From positions 103,399,501 to 103,463,500 of the forward strand of contig JAZBRS010000026.1 of NCBI GenBank assembly GCA_037176725.1: 64,000 nucleotides of DNA. The letters run 5' to 3'. Positions 22,599 through 33,447 of the stretch are shown piece by piece. The notes below the pieces were generated by a model, which did not search any database, was not told where the DNA came from, and was given only the letters and a program-made list of their open reading frames with translations. Every line of letters starts with the position of its first letter. Position 1 is the stretch's first letter. The position numbers were made by a program, and so were the translations under genes. This DNA comes from Posidonia oceanica. Its lineage: Eukaryota; Streptophyta; Magnoliopsida; Alismatales; Posidoniaceae.

Positions 22599-24519
22599 TG
22601 TTGACACCCCATCTTGGCAGGCCCGGACCCTTGGAGCCCTCCTGGTAATTGCTGGGTCAAACCCCAACCAAACTCTAGCCCTAATCCTCCTCTCTACCCT
22701 TCAAAAACAGCCCATTCTGACCTAAACCTTTACCCCCTTCCTGACCTCAAAACCTAACCAAAATCCATAGGAAAACCTACCACTATCCACTCAACAAACC
22801 TACCCAAAAACCTAGGAATTTCCAAACCTGACCCATTCCCAAAAACCCTAGAAAACTTAGGAGAAACTACCCTTCTTCTACACCTTGAAACCCCTCCAAA
22901 ACCTCATTAAAATCAAACCAAAACCTCAGACCCAAGACCTCAAACTCTAGACTATCCACTCACCAATTTTCACCCCATTCCGAGATCCTTAAGACCCTCT
23001 TTCACCCAAATTATCCTTTTCCCACTCCGGGATTATCATTTTCTCTCTCCTCTCTCTCTCCTGATCATCATCTCTCTTTTCATCCCTTTCTTATCCTTTT
23101 TCTGGTCTGGCTGTGGGCCCCTCTGTGCTTCTATCCTTCCTCTATCTTATCCCTATTTTTACTTTGTTTTTAACACTTTTTCTGAATTTTTAAAAATCGT
23201 TTTCCTCCAACCTATCTTTTCCCTTTTTATCTCCCTCTTTTTTCCATTTCTTTCCTCCTTCTCTTTTCCTTTTCCCCCTTTTGCAAAAATCCACAAAAAA
23301 CCCATAAAAATCTGAAAAATCTCAAAACATAAAACAAACAAATCAGTACCCTAAGAAAAACAATTAAAAAAATGTTAAACAAGCAATTAACAACTTAAAC
23401 TTAACTAAATCAAGTTAAAAGAAAAACCAAACATGCAAACTAAAAAATGCAAAACAAATCAAAAGAAAACACTGAAAAATTAAGGAAAAAACTAAAATAA
23501 AACCAAAACCCACCAAAGGTAAAAACCCATCAGAAGAATTGAAAAACAAACCCAAAAAGAAGAACTAAAAAAATCAAACACTAAAACAAGTAATTAAAAA
23601 AGGCAAAAGACTTAACCTAATAAACATAAGAAAAACAAGTTAAAAACTTAATTAAAAAAGAAAAGAAAAACACATCTGAAAGACCTAAAAAACACCCTAT
23701 CAAACCAGAAAAATCCAACTAAAAACTTCGAGAAAAATCAACAAAATAAAAAACAAAACACAACTTAAAAGACTTAAAAGGAAGAAACCCTAAGAAGACT
23801 AAAACTCAAGGACCTAAAACCAACCCTAATTAAAACGAAATTAAATCCTAAAAAATCCTAATTAATATCCTAAGTGTCCAACAAGGGAAATACAATTTTT
23901 AAAACAATTTGAAAAAAGGTTTAACAAATATTTAATCAAGTGAAAGCTAATTAAAAGCAAAACCAAAACCCTAAAACCCTAATCAAGCCCAAGACCCATT
24001 TAAACCACACTAATTAACCAAAAGAAGTCATTAAAAAATCTGATTAAGATCCTAATTCACAGCACAAGCACCCTAATATTTTTACTTATTTTTAATTTGT
24101 TTTTTCCTATTTTATTTCTCCTCTTTTCCCTCTCTTTCTTTCTTCCTTCTTTCTTTCTTTCTTTCTTTCTTTCCTTACTGGGCTCAATCCGGCCCGTTTC
24201 TTCTTTTTTCTTTCTTTCTTTCTTTTTTTTCTCGGCCCGCAGCAGTCCGGCCCGCTTTCTCCTTCTTCTTCCTTCTTCTTCCTTAGCGTTTCCACCGGCT
24301 TTTTCTTCCCGCGAGCTGCTGCCAACAGTCTTCCCTCCTCCGATTTAAATTCGAGCCTCCATCACTTCGGTCTACAACAGCTCGCCGCCTCTCTTCTGTC
24401 TCAGCGCCGATTCCGGGAGGCATTCAATGCCCGTCGTCTCGCCGGCATCCGTCCCTTTTCAGCTGCAGTGCGACGCCGTTGATTTCAAATTCCAGCGTGC
24501 GTACCGGCAGCTCCTCCTC

Positions 24520-24526
24520 ATATAAG
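24520..24526 (+). promoter_or_regulatory. Candidate TATA box of the D LTR
   Basis: ATATAAG in CTCCTCATATAAGTCTCC; the identical site in LTR3 is at 57011-57017. Transcription would start about 30 bases downstream, at about 24550. LTR2 has CTTAAAG at the same place (35331-35337), so its promoter may be weakened. This is motif-based only. Confidence 0.4.
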
Positions 24527-27500
24527 TCTCCGTCCTTCCTTCAATCCAGAAGAGTCGACCTTCAGTTGGCAGAGAGAGCGAGCAAGAGAGGCAATCAGAG
24601 AGAGAGCCAGCAGTTAGCAAGCCAGAAAAACCATTTCCATTACAACTTCCTCCACCTGAGAGACCGTTCTCCCTTCTCCCTCTTCATCCTTCCAATTCCA
24701 GAGAGAAGAGGGCAGTGAGAGTAGAGTTCGAGAGTCCTTGGCATCCCGGAGAAGGGCCTGAATCCCAGAGCACTCCCACACCAGAAACATCCTTTTTTTT
24801 TCCTTCTTTAAGTTCAGCAGATCATCCTCTTTCTTATCCAGCGAACCAAGCCCCGTCCAAGCCTTCATCCTTCTCCCAATTCCTCCCCCAAAGTTCGCCC
24901 AAAACCCAGCCATTTCCCAGCATCATTCCTCACCATATCACCACCTAATCACCCTCTGAAACACCACCTAAAGCCACCTGCAACCCAGCGCAACCCATTA
25001 CATAATTCCCCTCACCACAGTCCACCATTGCCTCCCAAAATCCACCCAGATAATCCCCAAGCCATCTCCTTTCCAAAGCCCCCGGCCTCGAACCCAACCG
25101 CTCACCACCGACCAAGAATTCCACAACAAACACCTGTGACACCTCCAGACTAGAATTTCGACCCAGCTCCAAACCCGCTCCACACCTTCTAGAAACCCTC
25201 TCCAAGCATCCAAACTCCATCGCCAGCGTCCCAGCAACCCATCGGAGGTCTCCGTTCCAGCCGAGGAGCAGCAAACACCCTCCCCGACCTCCGGCAGTGT
25301 TCTGAGAACCCACAAATGCCGACCTTCTGCTCGAGCTGCAGAATCGCCGCCTGATCATCTGGGAAGCACCGGAGCATCATCCTGAAGAAGCCGCAACCGC
25401 CGCGAGCCGCTGGAAGCCTCCCCTGCAACCGGACGACGACTACCGGCCATCTCCGATTCTGCTGAGATCGGGGGCGCGCTCCGGACACGATCACAAGTAC
25501 TTCCTGGCCTCCTCCTCTCTCTCTCCTCCCTCTGCTACTTTCCCGCCCATCGGAAGCAACTTTCCAGCCCTCCTGCTCCGATCGCGACTTGCCGGACAGA
25601 GTGTCTTCTCTGACGCCGACCTCCTGTCTTCCCGATGCTCCGGACGACGGAACGACGCCCCGACGGTCTCCGGAGCTCCGCACAGACATCAGCTCCAACC
25701 TCCGCCGAACTGCGCCTCCACAAGCTCCTTGTGCAGGCGGTGCTGAGCTCCGGTGGCATCTTGCTACAGTGCCAGCCACCGCCGGCAGAACACTGTTTAT
25801 TTATTTTTCTAGTTATATGGTTTCGGTGTTAATATTGCATATCTGTCTTAAGTTTTTTTCAGTTTTGCGTTTCAGTCATTATTTCATTTAATATGCTTAG
25901 TTTTTAATTAAAAACCATGCTAAATTGCTTAATATGTTCATGCTTTCTTGTATTTGCCTTCTGGTCCTGTCACTGTGCATTTCAGTTATAATATTTTGCA
26001 TTTTAGTCCCTCTGTTTTCGATTTTTGCACATAAGTCCTGCACTAAATCAGTTCATTTATTTACTTGCATTTTACCATACTGCATTGCATTCTAGGTCCC
26101 TGCATGTTTCTGATTTTGCATGTAGGTCCATGTACTGTAGGAACTTAGCTTTTATTTTTATTTTTTGCATACTGCATTGCATATTTTACGTTCTAGTTTT
26201 GCATTTTTGCAGTTAGGTCCATTTTAAATGGACAGTAACTGTGTTGCATATATTTTAGCTTATTAAATTGCATTTTCAACCCTGCATTTTTCAAAAATTA
26301 CACTGCAGTCCTGTTCCTTGATTTTTAGAATATACTTTCCATATTAAATTGCATTTTTAGCCCCTGCATAATTTCAAAATCACACATAGGACCTTGCATC
26401 TTTCAAAAAACCATGTAAAAAGACCATTTTGCCCCTAGGTTGCATTCTAGCTCCTATGCCTACCGAATTTCATGCAGACCCTCCACTAGTATTCCCAGAC
26501 TCCCTGGAACTTTGTTTTCTGGAAAAATTGCATTTTAGAACCTAGTTTTTTCAAAATTGCACTCTGACTTCTTTTTGGTTTCAAAACCTCTCCTAGAACA
26601 TACCCTCTCTTTAAAACAACCTTCTGAGCCTAGTTTTCTACAAAACGAAGCCCTGCTCTCTCCTGTTTTCAAAGCCCTTCCCTGTGGACCCCCTGTTTTC
26701 AGGAAAATTTGCATTTTTACCCCCTTTCTTTTTCAAAATGCCTTCTGAAATCTTGGTTTTTCCCAGTTTCTTTTCTTTGCCTTTTCTTGCTTTTGCATGC
26801 ATCCTGCATTCATTTAGTCTTGCATTCTAGCATCTTTCTGCATACACTAAGCACTTTTAGCTCCCTTTCACTTGGGAGGACCTTTTGCACATCCCTAGGA
26901 CCTCCTGAACACCTAGATCCGTTCTCCTCCCCTGTTCTGGCCCTTCTGCCTTGGAGCTGCGATATCTTCCAATCCGGCCGTTGGATCTTCTCAAGTAAGC
27001 TGCCCAGGCGACCGCGGCAAGGCGCTCTTCAGCATGGACCAGACAGATTTCAGATCAGGCTCTCGGATCTCCAGGTATGTCCTCCTGAACCCTTGCATTG
27101 CATTTGCATGCCACTTGCACAGTTTTCCTTGTTTTCGCTTTCTGTCCCTTTAAGCATGTAGAACAGGACTTCTCCTTTCTGCTTGTCTATTCAAATCCTC
27201 GTTTCGCGTTTCCCCGTGTGTTTCGTGTTGCGTTCTCCCTGGATTTGCCACTTTATGTGACTTTCTTCCCCCTTTTCCACGATCCGATCGCATCGCGAGC
27301 TTTGGGCAGCATGCGAGACACACCGTGGAGCGGTTTAGTGGGAAACAGTCGCAAAGAGGTGGTAATCCCTCCGTTTGCACACCCTCCCCTCCGTAGGTCT
27401 TCACACCTACTCTGAGTGGTCCTAAACGACGTCTGTTCTTACACACACGTTGTTTGACTCCCCTTTGGCCCCTTCTAATCTTTTCCTGCATTCTTGCATT

Positions 27501-28231
27501 CTCATGGCTTTTCCCAGGTTTTGCTTCGCTGTTTTGGCACCGTTCCGCGTGCCCGCCCTCGTTTTGGCACCGTTTTGCGTGCCCTCCTGTTTTCTTGCCT
27601 TGTTTTGCGCGCTGCCTTGCTCTCTCGCTCGTTTTACGTGCCGATTTTATTCTTTCTCCCCGTTTTGCGTGTCTTCCTGTTTTCTCGCCTCGTTTTGCGT
27701 GTTTTGCGCCGTTTTCCCTTGCATGTCGAACGCATTGCATGGTTTTCTCGCTGTTTTGTTTTCTCGCTTGCATTTGCATATAGGGCTGTGATGCTTACTG
27801 CCTGGAGTTCTCACGAGCTAGGTTTCGCCTGGTTCGGAACACAGACAGCGTAGCTGAGCGCTTGGAGAGCACGTTTACTTCCTTGCTTTGTTTCTTCCCA
27901 CTTAGAGCACACCTTGAGCATTCATCCAGGCATTTATAGGCACATAGGCATTCAATCCTGCATTTTTCTGCGTATGCGAGCGTAAGCCTAGAAAGACCGA
28001 TTTTCGGGCGTGTCGGGGGTGCCTAATACCTTCCCCGCACGTAACAGGAGTCCTTACCCTGTCTTTCGGCCCGCAGTGACCGTACTGCCCTTATCCTAGG
28101 CTAGAGTCATCTCATTTGCATTTGTTTGCATTTGTTTTTCTTTGCATTGCCCTGCTTTGCATTTCTTGCTCGGTTTTGCGCGTTAATTCACGCATTACCC
28201 CGATTTTCCTCGTCTTCCGTTAATAGACGTG

Positions 28232-28243
28232 GTGGCGACTCTG
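28232..28243 (+). other. PBS-like echo inside the D LTR
   Basis: GTGGCGACTCTG, identical to the start of the true PBS (with its preceding G) 127 bases downstream. It is also present in LTR2 (39048-39059), LTR3 (60722-60733) and D' (235-246). The B and A families have their own versions. See findings. Confidence 0.8.
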
Positions 28244-28359
28244 ATTTGTCTTATCTTTCCTTTTTCTCCTCGATTTCAAGTGTTTTCGAGTTGAGCCTCT
28301 TCCTCAGATCTCAATCGCCCCTATATTGGCGAGCCTGATTCCGATCGGGATCGCTACAG

Positions 28360-28377
28360 TGGCGACTCTGCTGGGGA
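28360..28377 (+). other. PBS after LTR1, tRNA-Arg type
   Basis: TGGCGACTCTGCTGGGGA, one base after the LTR end. It differs by one base (T for C) from the exact tRNA-Arg complement seen in B; the change allows a G-U pair. Confidence 0.85.
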
Positions 28378-29073
28378 GAGAAAGACTGCATACCTATGAG
28401 GGAGAAACCTTTCAAAAAAAGAGAGAGCTGAAAGAATAGGTGTAGGTCCTGAGAGTGCAGCCAGTAGCCTGTCCTCACCACATCACCACCTGTATAATGC
28501 CAACAACCTGTTCCGGAGCGCCACCAGCAAGCCAAGAGTCTAGGTAGGGCCCAGTGAGTCAAGGACCACTCCCTTCCTCTGCAGCAGGCACCAAAGCACT
28601 CCGTACGCTGAGGGCACTCAAGCATACCCATCCACCCAAGCATACCCATCCATTCAAACATACTTATTCGTCCAATAATATTCATCCTCATAAGCATATC
28701 ACTAGCATCTTGCATTCATGCATCTTCTTTCTTTCCTTTCCTCTTCCATCAATCTCTCCTGCTCTGCAACGCGCCTCGGCCCTGAGACAGTACTCCTCCC
28801 CAGCAGAGCGCATCGACGACACTCAAGCTGCGCCGGTCCAGATCTCCTGCCAACCCTCGCCCCCGTGTCCGCAAGACTGCTGCAGACTCCCTTTGTTTAT
28901 CAGTGCTTAATTGCTATGTTCTGTTATCACTTGCCTAGATACACATGGAACTACTTTATCAGCCTCAGTTTCTGCTTGTTGTCAAAGATTACATACCTGC
29001 GAGATCTGACTGTTTATTGATAGCAGGTACCTTAAGCCTTGCAGTAATTAGCCTGTCTTCTGCAACCAGTATA
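28378..29073 (+). other. D int1 leader: deletion junction and region before the extra ORF
   Basis: Directly after the PBS the sequence reads GAGAAAGACTGCATACC and then follows int2 from about 50147 (AAAAAGACTGCATACC). The whole of gag-pol, about 10.9 kb, is therefore missing, with the junction in short GGGGA/AGA homology. The rest is non-coding text with CATACCCATCCA-type repeats (28620-28690), homologous to int2 50150-50817. Confidence 0.8.
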
Positions 29074-30275
29074 ATGGGTTTTCCTACTCTGCTAACTCCT
29101 GCACACTGCTCGGAAACCCTGCGAGAATGGATCAGCAGGCTCACTCTACAAGACTGTGAAAAGCTACGCCTGTGGGGCATACCAACCAAGCTGCTAAAGG
29201 CTGCTGATGTGGAGGTCAGCCGCCACCTTCTGTGTGCCGCCGCGAGATTCTGGAAGCCGGCGCACCATGTCTTCCGTTTCAACAAAACTGAGCTGACACC
29301 TACACTGGAAGAGGTGCGTCGGATATGCGGCTTTTCAAAGATCTTGGGGCCGCCTGTTTTCATGAGGCGCGACGGATATCTCCGGGTCCTGAACCAACTG
29401 ACTGGGCTCTCCACTCAAGCCTGCCAGCAGAACCTAATCTGCACCAAGGACCAGAGCCTATGCTTCGCCTTGCATACTTTGATGATATCTTGAACAAGCG
29501 CGCTGACCTCGGAGATGAGCTATGGCTCCGAGGATTCGTCATCTGCTTTCTGGGCGAACTAATCTTTACTCATGGCCGACTGACAGTGGCCATCGAGGTC
29601 GCAGAAATTGCACTAGCTGTGGTGACCCAGCACATAGACCTGGCACCAGTTGTCTTGGCAGAGACTTATCGTGGGCTGGACCGCATTTCTCATCGCTGCC
29701 GCCACTTCCACGGTTGCGGAGCACTCATACAAGTCTGGCTGACCGCGCACTTAGAGATGAACTTCCTGCGCCCTCAAGTGCACGCCTTCGAAGCCTACTG
29801 CAGCAGCGCCCGTACCAGAGCAGACAAGAGCGTCAAAGACGAGTACGAGAGGCTGTCAGCACTGACTGACGACGCTGTGATCTGGCGCATCGTTCCCTCT
29901 AAAGCAGAGCCATTCACAATTTTCTTCAGCGCGCGTGACACGCGGCTGATCATTCTTCCAGGCTTCACAGTAGGCGTAGAGTACCATCCAATCAGGGTCA
30001 TGCTCCAATTCGGCTTCCAGCAGGGTGCCTTCATTAACAGTACAGTGCCCGAGCTTCTACAGACTTATCCTCTCAGCACCACTGCCCCAACCAAGAAGCT
30101 TGCTAGTCTGATGCAGCATGGGGTCCAATCTACAGACATTGCAGCTGTGAGAGGTACAGGATGCACTCTTGATTATGAAGCTGAAGTCCGACAGCTCTGC
30201 CCGATCACTGAAATCCTGCCAGGCGGCCCCTTATTCCCCAACTCCAAGCAGCCAAAGAAGGCCCGGGTTGACTAG
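29074..30275 (+). pseudogene. D int1 copy of the DUF7745-like extra ORF, frameshifted
   Basis: Starts at ATG 29074 (MGFPTLLTPAHCSETLREWI) and aligns throughout with the intact 400-codon ORF at 50818-52020. One base is missing near 29443 (CACCAAGGACC against CACCAGTGGACC), which shifts the frame. The second part (to 30275) is open to the end, ending …KQPKKARVD. Protein-level similarity is high, so the loss is recent. It is the only coding sequence in int1, immediately downstream of the PBS. Role and family are discussed under the intact copy. Confidence 0.85.
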
Positions 30276-31550
30276 GCCCTTGTGCGACCATCATGTGGTC
30301 TTCTTTCAAATTGTGCTATACATTTCTGGCCTGCCGCAGGCGTTGTACTCACCAAGCCTTATCAATGGAAACTGTTTCTGCTTTCTGCTTGCACATCAAA
30401 ACTCTTTGCTGCATCGCATATCATCATCATCATTATCTTGGGCCCTCTGATCAGATTTGCAGACATCCCAACGCGGCGAAGTCCTCAGCACCCAATCCGG
30501 AGCCCAGAGCATCTGCAGGCCCGCGACACCAAGCTCCGCCGTCCGGCATCCCCAGCTGGTCATCCCCGGCTGGACCGCTGTCCTTTGCAGGTTGGCACCC
30601 CAAACTGCCCGGCAAAAGGTCCGTCAACCTGTCATCCTCCTCAGCTGTTCATCCTCAGCTGAGTCCCTTGCGGGCTGGCACCCCAAACTGCTCAGCGATG
30701 GGTTCGTCAACCTATCATCCATCCACTCGCTTATCTATTTTTGCATCCCGATGCCAGGGGCACATCGGCCATCCCCTGGTATCATCCTGATACCAGGGGC
30801 ATCTTTTGGCCGCCCTGTGGTATCATCCCCAGCTGAGTTCTCTTCTCGGCTGGTCATCCCCAGTCGAGTCCCCAGTTGGTCACCCCAGCTGGATCATTAT
30901 CTCTGCGGGCTGGCACCCCAAACTGCTCGGCGAAAGGTCCGTCAACCTGATACTCTTCTCGGCTGGTCATCCTCAGTCGAGTCCCCAGTTGGTCGCCCCC
31001 AGCTGGATCATTATCTCTGCGGGTTGGCACCCCAAACTGCTCGGCGAAAGGTCCGTCAACCTGACACTCTTCTCGGCTGGTCATCCCCAGTCGAGTCCCC
31101 AGTTGGTCGCCCCCAGCTGGATCATTATCTCTGCGGGCTGGCACCCCAAACTGCTCGGCGAAAGGTCCGTCAACCTGACACTCTTCTCGACTGGTCATCC
31201 CCAGCTGAGTCCCCAGCTGATCGCCCTCAGCTGAGTCCCTTGCGGGCTGGTACCCCCAAACTACTCGTCTGACAAGCACGACACTCTTGTCATCACTCTC
31301 TGCTTTCGATGCCAAGGACACGCTGGCCAACCCCTGGTGTCATCCCGACACCAGGGGTATCTTTTGATCGCTCCTTGGTATCATTCTTTCCCTCTTTCCC
31401 CTATGACGTTCCTGGCGTCATGGGATGATTTCTTCTCATCATTCCCTTACCCCTTCTTTGCCGGCCGATAAGTCTGATATCTTATCATTCTCATCATTCC
31501 CTCATCCCCTCTTTGTCGGCCGATAAGTCCGATATCTTATCAATCAACAC
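30276..31550 (+). repeat. D int1 tail, first part: hairpin-rich 3' untranslated region
   Basis: Non-coding, homologous to int2 52021-53103. It holds the repeated phrase GGCACCCCAAACTGC…CCGTCAACCTG, CTCGGCTGG/CCAGTCGAG-type inverted repeats, and strong stems. Examples are CCCCTGGTATCA (30773-30784) with TGATACCAGGGG (30788-30799), CCCCTGGTGTC (31331-31341) with GACACCAGGGG (31347-31357), GACAAG/CTTGTC (31271-31291) and CCTATGACG/CGTCATGGG (31400-31423). Open frames here come from the repeats and are not credible genes. Confidence 0.75.
30901..31242 (+). repeat. 114-bp tandem triplication in the int1 tail
   Basis: Three copies start CTCTGCGGG at 30901, 31015 and 31129 (period 114), each with the CCCCAAACTGCTCGGCGAAA phrase and a CAGTTGGTC…CCAGCTGG inverted repeat. 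Int2 has the same elements but not the triplication. The period is a multiple of three, so frames run through it. Confidence 0.85.
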
Positions 31551-32268
31551 TTCTCATCATGATCTCACCCCCCCTCTTTAGCTTAATTTCTCATCATGAT
31601 CTCACCCCTCTCTTTAGCTTAATTTCTCATCATGATCTCATCCCCCTCTTTAGATCAATTTCTCATCATGATCTCATCCCCCTCTTTAGATCAATTTCTC
31701 ATCATGATCTCACCCCCTTCTTTAGATTAACTTCTCATCATGATCTCATCCCCCTCTTTAGCTTAATTTCTCATCATGATCTCATCCCCCTCTTTAGATT
31801 AATTTCTCATCATGATCTCATCCCCCTCTTTAGATTAATTTCTCATCATGATCTCATCCCCCTCTTTAGCTTAATTTCTCATCATGATCTCATCCCCCTC
31901 TTTAGCTTAATTTCTCATCATGATCTCATCCCCCTCTTTAGATTAATTTCTCATCATGATCTCATCCCCCTCTTTAGATTAATTTCTCATCATGATCTCA
32001 CCCCCCTCTTTAGATTAACTTCTCATCATGATCTCATCCCCCTCTTTAGCTTAATTTCTCATCATGATCTCATCCCCCTCTTTAGATTAATTTCTCATCA
32101 TGATCTCATCCCCCTCTTTAGCTTAATTTCTCATCATGATCTCATCCCCCTCTTTAGATTAATTTCTCATCATGATCTCATCCCCCTCTTTAGATTAACT
32201 TCTCATCATGATCTCATCCCCCTCTTTAGATCAACTTCTCATCATTATCTCGTCCCCTCTTTGCCGGC
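31551..32268 (+). repeat. 36-bp tandem array, about 20 copies (int1)
   Basis: Unit TTCTCATCATGATCTCATCC followed by CCCTCTTTAGCTTAAT (variants GATTAA and GATCAA). Copies are contiguous, without spacers. The 36-base period is a multiple of three and leaves an artefactual open frame with a 12-residue repeat (…SHHDLIPLF…). Int2 has about 13 copies at the same place. Hypervariable 3' tandem repeats are known in Tat/Ogre elements and can seed satellite DNA. Confidence 0.95.
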
Positions 32269-32342
32269 TGATAAGTCCGATATCTTATCATTCTCATCAT
32301 GATCTTGCCCCCTCTTATCAATCAATCAATCACTTGTGCTAG

Positions 32343-32897
32343 GCTGATATCCGAAACTATCTCAGGCTGATATTCCTAAACTATCATCTATCAATCACTC
32401 GTGCTAGGCTGATATCCGAAACTATCTCAGGCTGATATTCCTAAACTATCTTCTGGTCGATCCATGGTCGGCCCGCAGTTGTGTTATACGGCTGACATCC
32501 AGTAACTGTCCCTCGCAATGCCGTTTCCAGTTGATAGGACTGTAAACTATCCTCCAGTTGATAGGTCTGTAAACTATCCGCCGGTTGACAGGACCGTAAA
32601 CTGTCGCTCCAGATGATAGACTGTAAACTATCCGGCATTGCGTTATACAGCTGATATCCAGTAACTATCACTCATGGTTTGTGGTTTCCAGTTGATAGGT
32701 CTGTAAACTATCCGCCAGTTGATAGGTCTGTAAACTATCTGCTAGTTGATAGGACTGTAAACTATCCCACAACTATGTTATACGGCTGATATCCAGTAAC
32801 TATCACTCACAACTGCCTCCGGTTGACAGGACCGTAAACTGTCGTTCCCGGTTGATAGGACCGTAAACTATCCGGACGATAAGCCCGTCACCTTATC
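32343..32897 (+). repeat. Covarying hairpin array, int1 version (about 17 hairpins)
   Basis: Units of the form GATAG-loop-CTATC with variant stems GACAG/CTGTC (32587-32591 with 32601-32605), GATAT/CTATC, GACAT/CTGTC and finally GATAAG/CTTATC. Loops are 7-9 bases, usually ending GTAAA or CTAAA. Groups are enclosed by longer complementary stems: CGCAATGCCG (32514-32523) with CGGCATTGCG (32633-32642), CATGGTTTGTGG (32673-32684) with CCACAACTATG (32767-32777), and outermost GCAGTTGTG (32475-32483) with CACAACTGC (32808-32816). It probably folds as RNA in the element's 3' untranslated region; the function is unknown. Confidence 0.8.
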
Positions 32898-33447
32898 ATT
32901 TTTTTTCTCCTTTTCGGCGCGGCCTTGTCCCAGGAAGACGAAGCCGCGCACCCCCTTCCTGCGATAGGAGAGTTGGCCTCTCTCCCCTCTCACCCTTCTT
33001 TCCTGCTAGCTTGCTCCCCGGGCGGGGACCAGCTGCACCCTGTTTTCCTTCGCTTTGTCATGCAAGTCTGGCCTCCCTGCAAGATATTCGCACCACATCG
33101 CGCCTTTTTATCATTTTTTTCTACATCATCTCGACACTTTCTTAGCTAGCACTGCATTTCACTTTAGCATCATCAGTATCACTCGCACAGCATCATCATT
33201 TTCTTATAGCTGCACTAACTTTTATACTAACTCTTGCATGGCATTTGCATCAGCATGCATACACACAACACAGCATCCATTTGCACTGGCATCTTGCATT
33301 GCGGCAACGGGCTACGATCTTTGGTGCATCCGCCGAATAAGTAGCTCACGCCCATAGCAACCCGCTGCTCCCGCCGGTCAGATGGGGTGTCTTGTCAACC
33401 CTGAGCAGCGGCCGCGCTCTGCTTGCCCTCGCTCAGGGAGGGGCATC
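32898..33447 (+). other. D int1 3' end with polypurine tract
   Basis: It starts with a stem GCGCGGC (32917-32923) / GCCGCGC (32943-32949), followed by non-coding text. Next comes AGATGGGGTGTC, which is complementary to the start of LTR2 with one G-U pair. Last is the polypurine tract AGGGAGGGG (33435-33443), four bases before LTR2. The polypurine tract primes plus-strand DNA in LTR elements. Confidence 0.75.

Larger units (their letters stand above)
22599..28358 (+). repeat. D LTR1 (5' LTR), 5760 bp
   Basis: TGTTGACACC…GATCGCTACA. In order it holds a CT-rich zone (22980-23340), an A-rich zone (23340-24060), a TTTC microsatellite with GGGCTCAATCCGGCCC, a TATA-like site, purine-rich AGAGAG text, a GC-richer zone (25250-25780), a long TTGCAT…TTAGGTCC irregular repeat zone (25830-26760), a GTTTTGCGTG zone (27490-27770) and the conserved GGGGGTGCCTAATACC block near 28012. 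It has the same length as LTR3, with only scattered substitutions by eye, so the insertion is young. Frames inside are composition-driven. Confidence 0.95.

Noticed and set aside
24097..24348. Phe/Ser/Leu-rich frame and its Lys/Glu-rich antisense
   Set aside because: Produced by a TTTC microsatellite in the D LTR; repeated identically in LTR3 (56587-56838).
27150..27779. 209-codon antisense open frame conserved in all three D LTRs (also 37966-38595 and 59640-60269)
   Set aside because: It spans GTTTTGCGTG-type low-complexity text, giving Lys/Arg/Gly-rich repeats; conservation is explained by recent LTR duplication, and several overlapping frames are equally open.
30457..31330. Frames of 142-271 codons on both strands in the int1 tail
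   Set aside because: They ride on the 114-bp tandem triplication, whose period is a multiple of three; not kept open in int2.
31551..32268. 36-bp direct repeats resembling a CRISPR array
   Set aside because: Copies are contiguous with no unique spacers, and the context is a plant retrotransposon.
31559..32302. 247-codon open frame with a perfect 12-residue repeat
   Set aside because: It is the 36-bp untranslated array read in its one stop-free frame; the int2 copy gives a different length and start, and there is no independent coding signal.
28359..33447. Int1 as an unrelated element or host gene
   Set aside because: It aligns end to end with the int2 3' region and has the same PBS and polypurine tract, so it is a deletion derivative of the same family.
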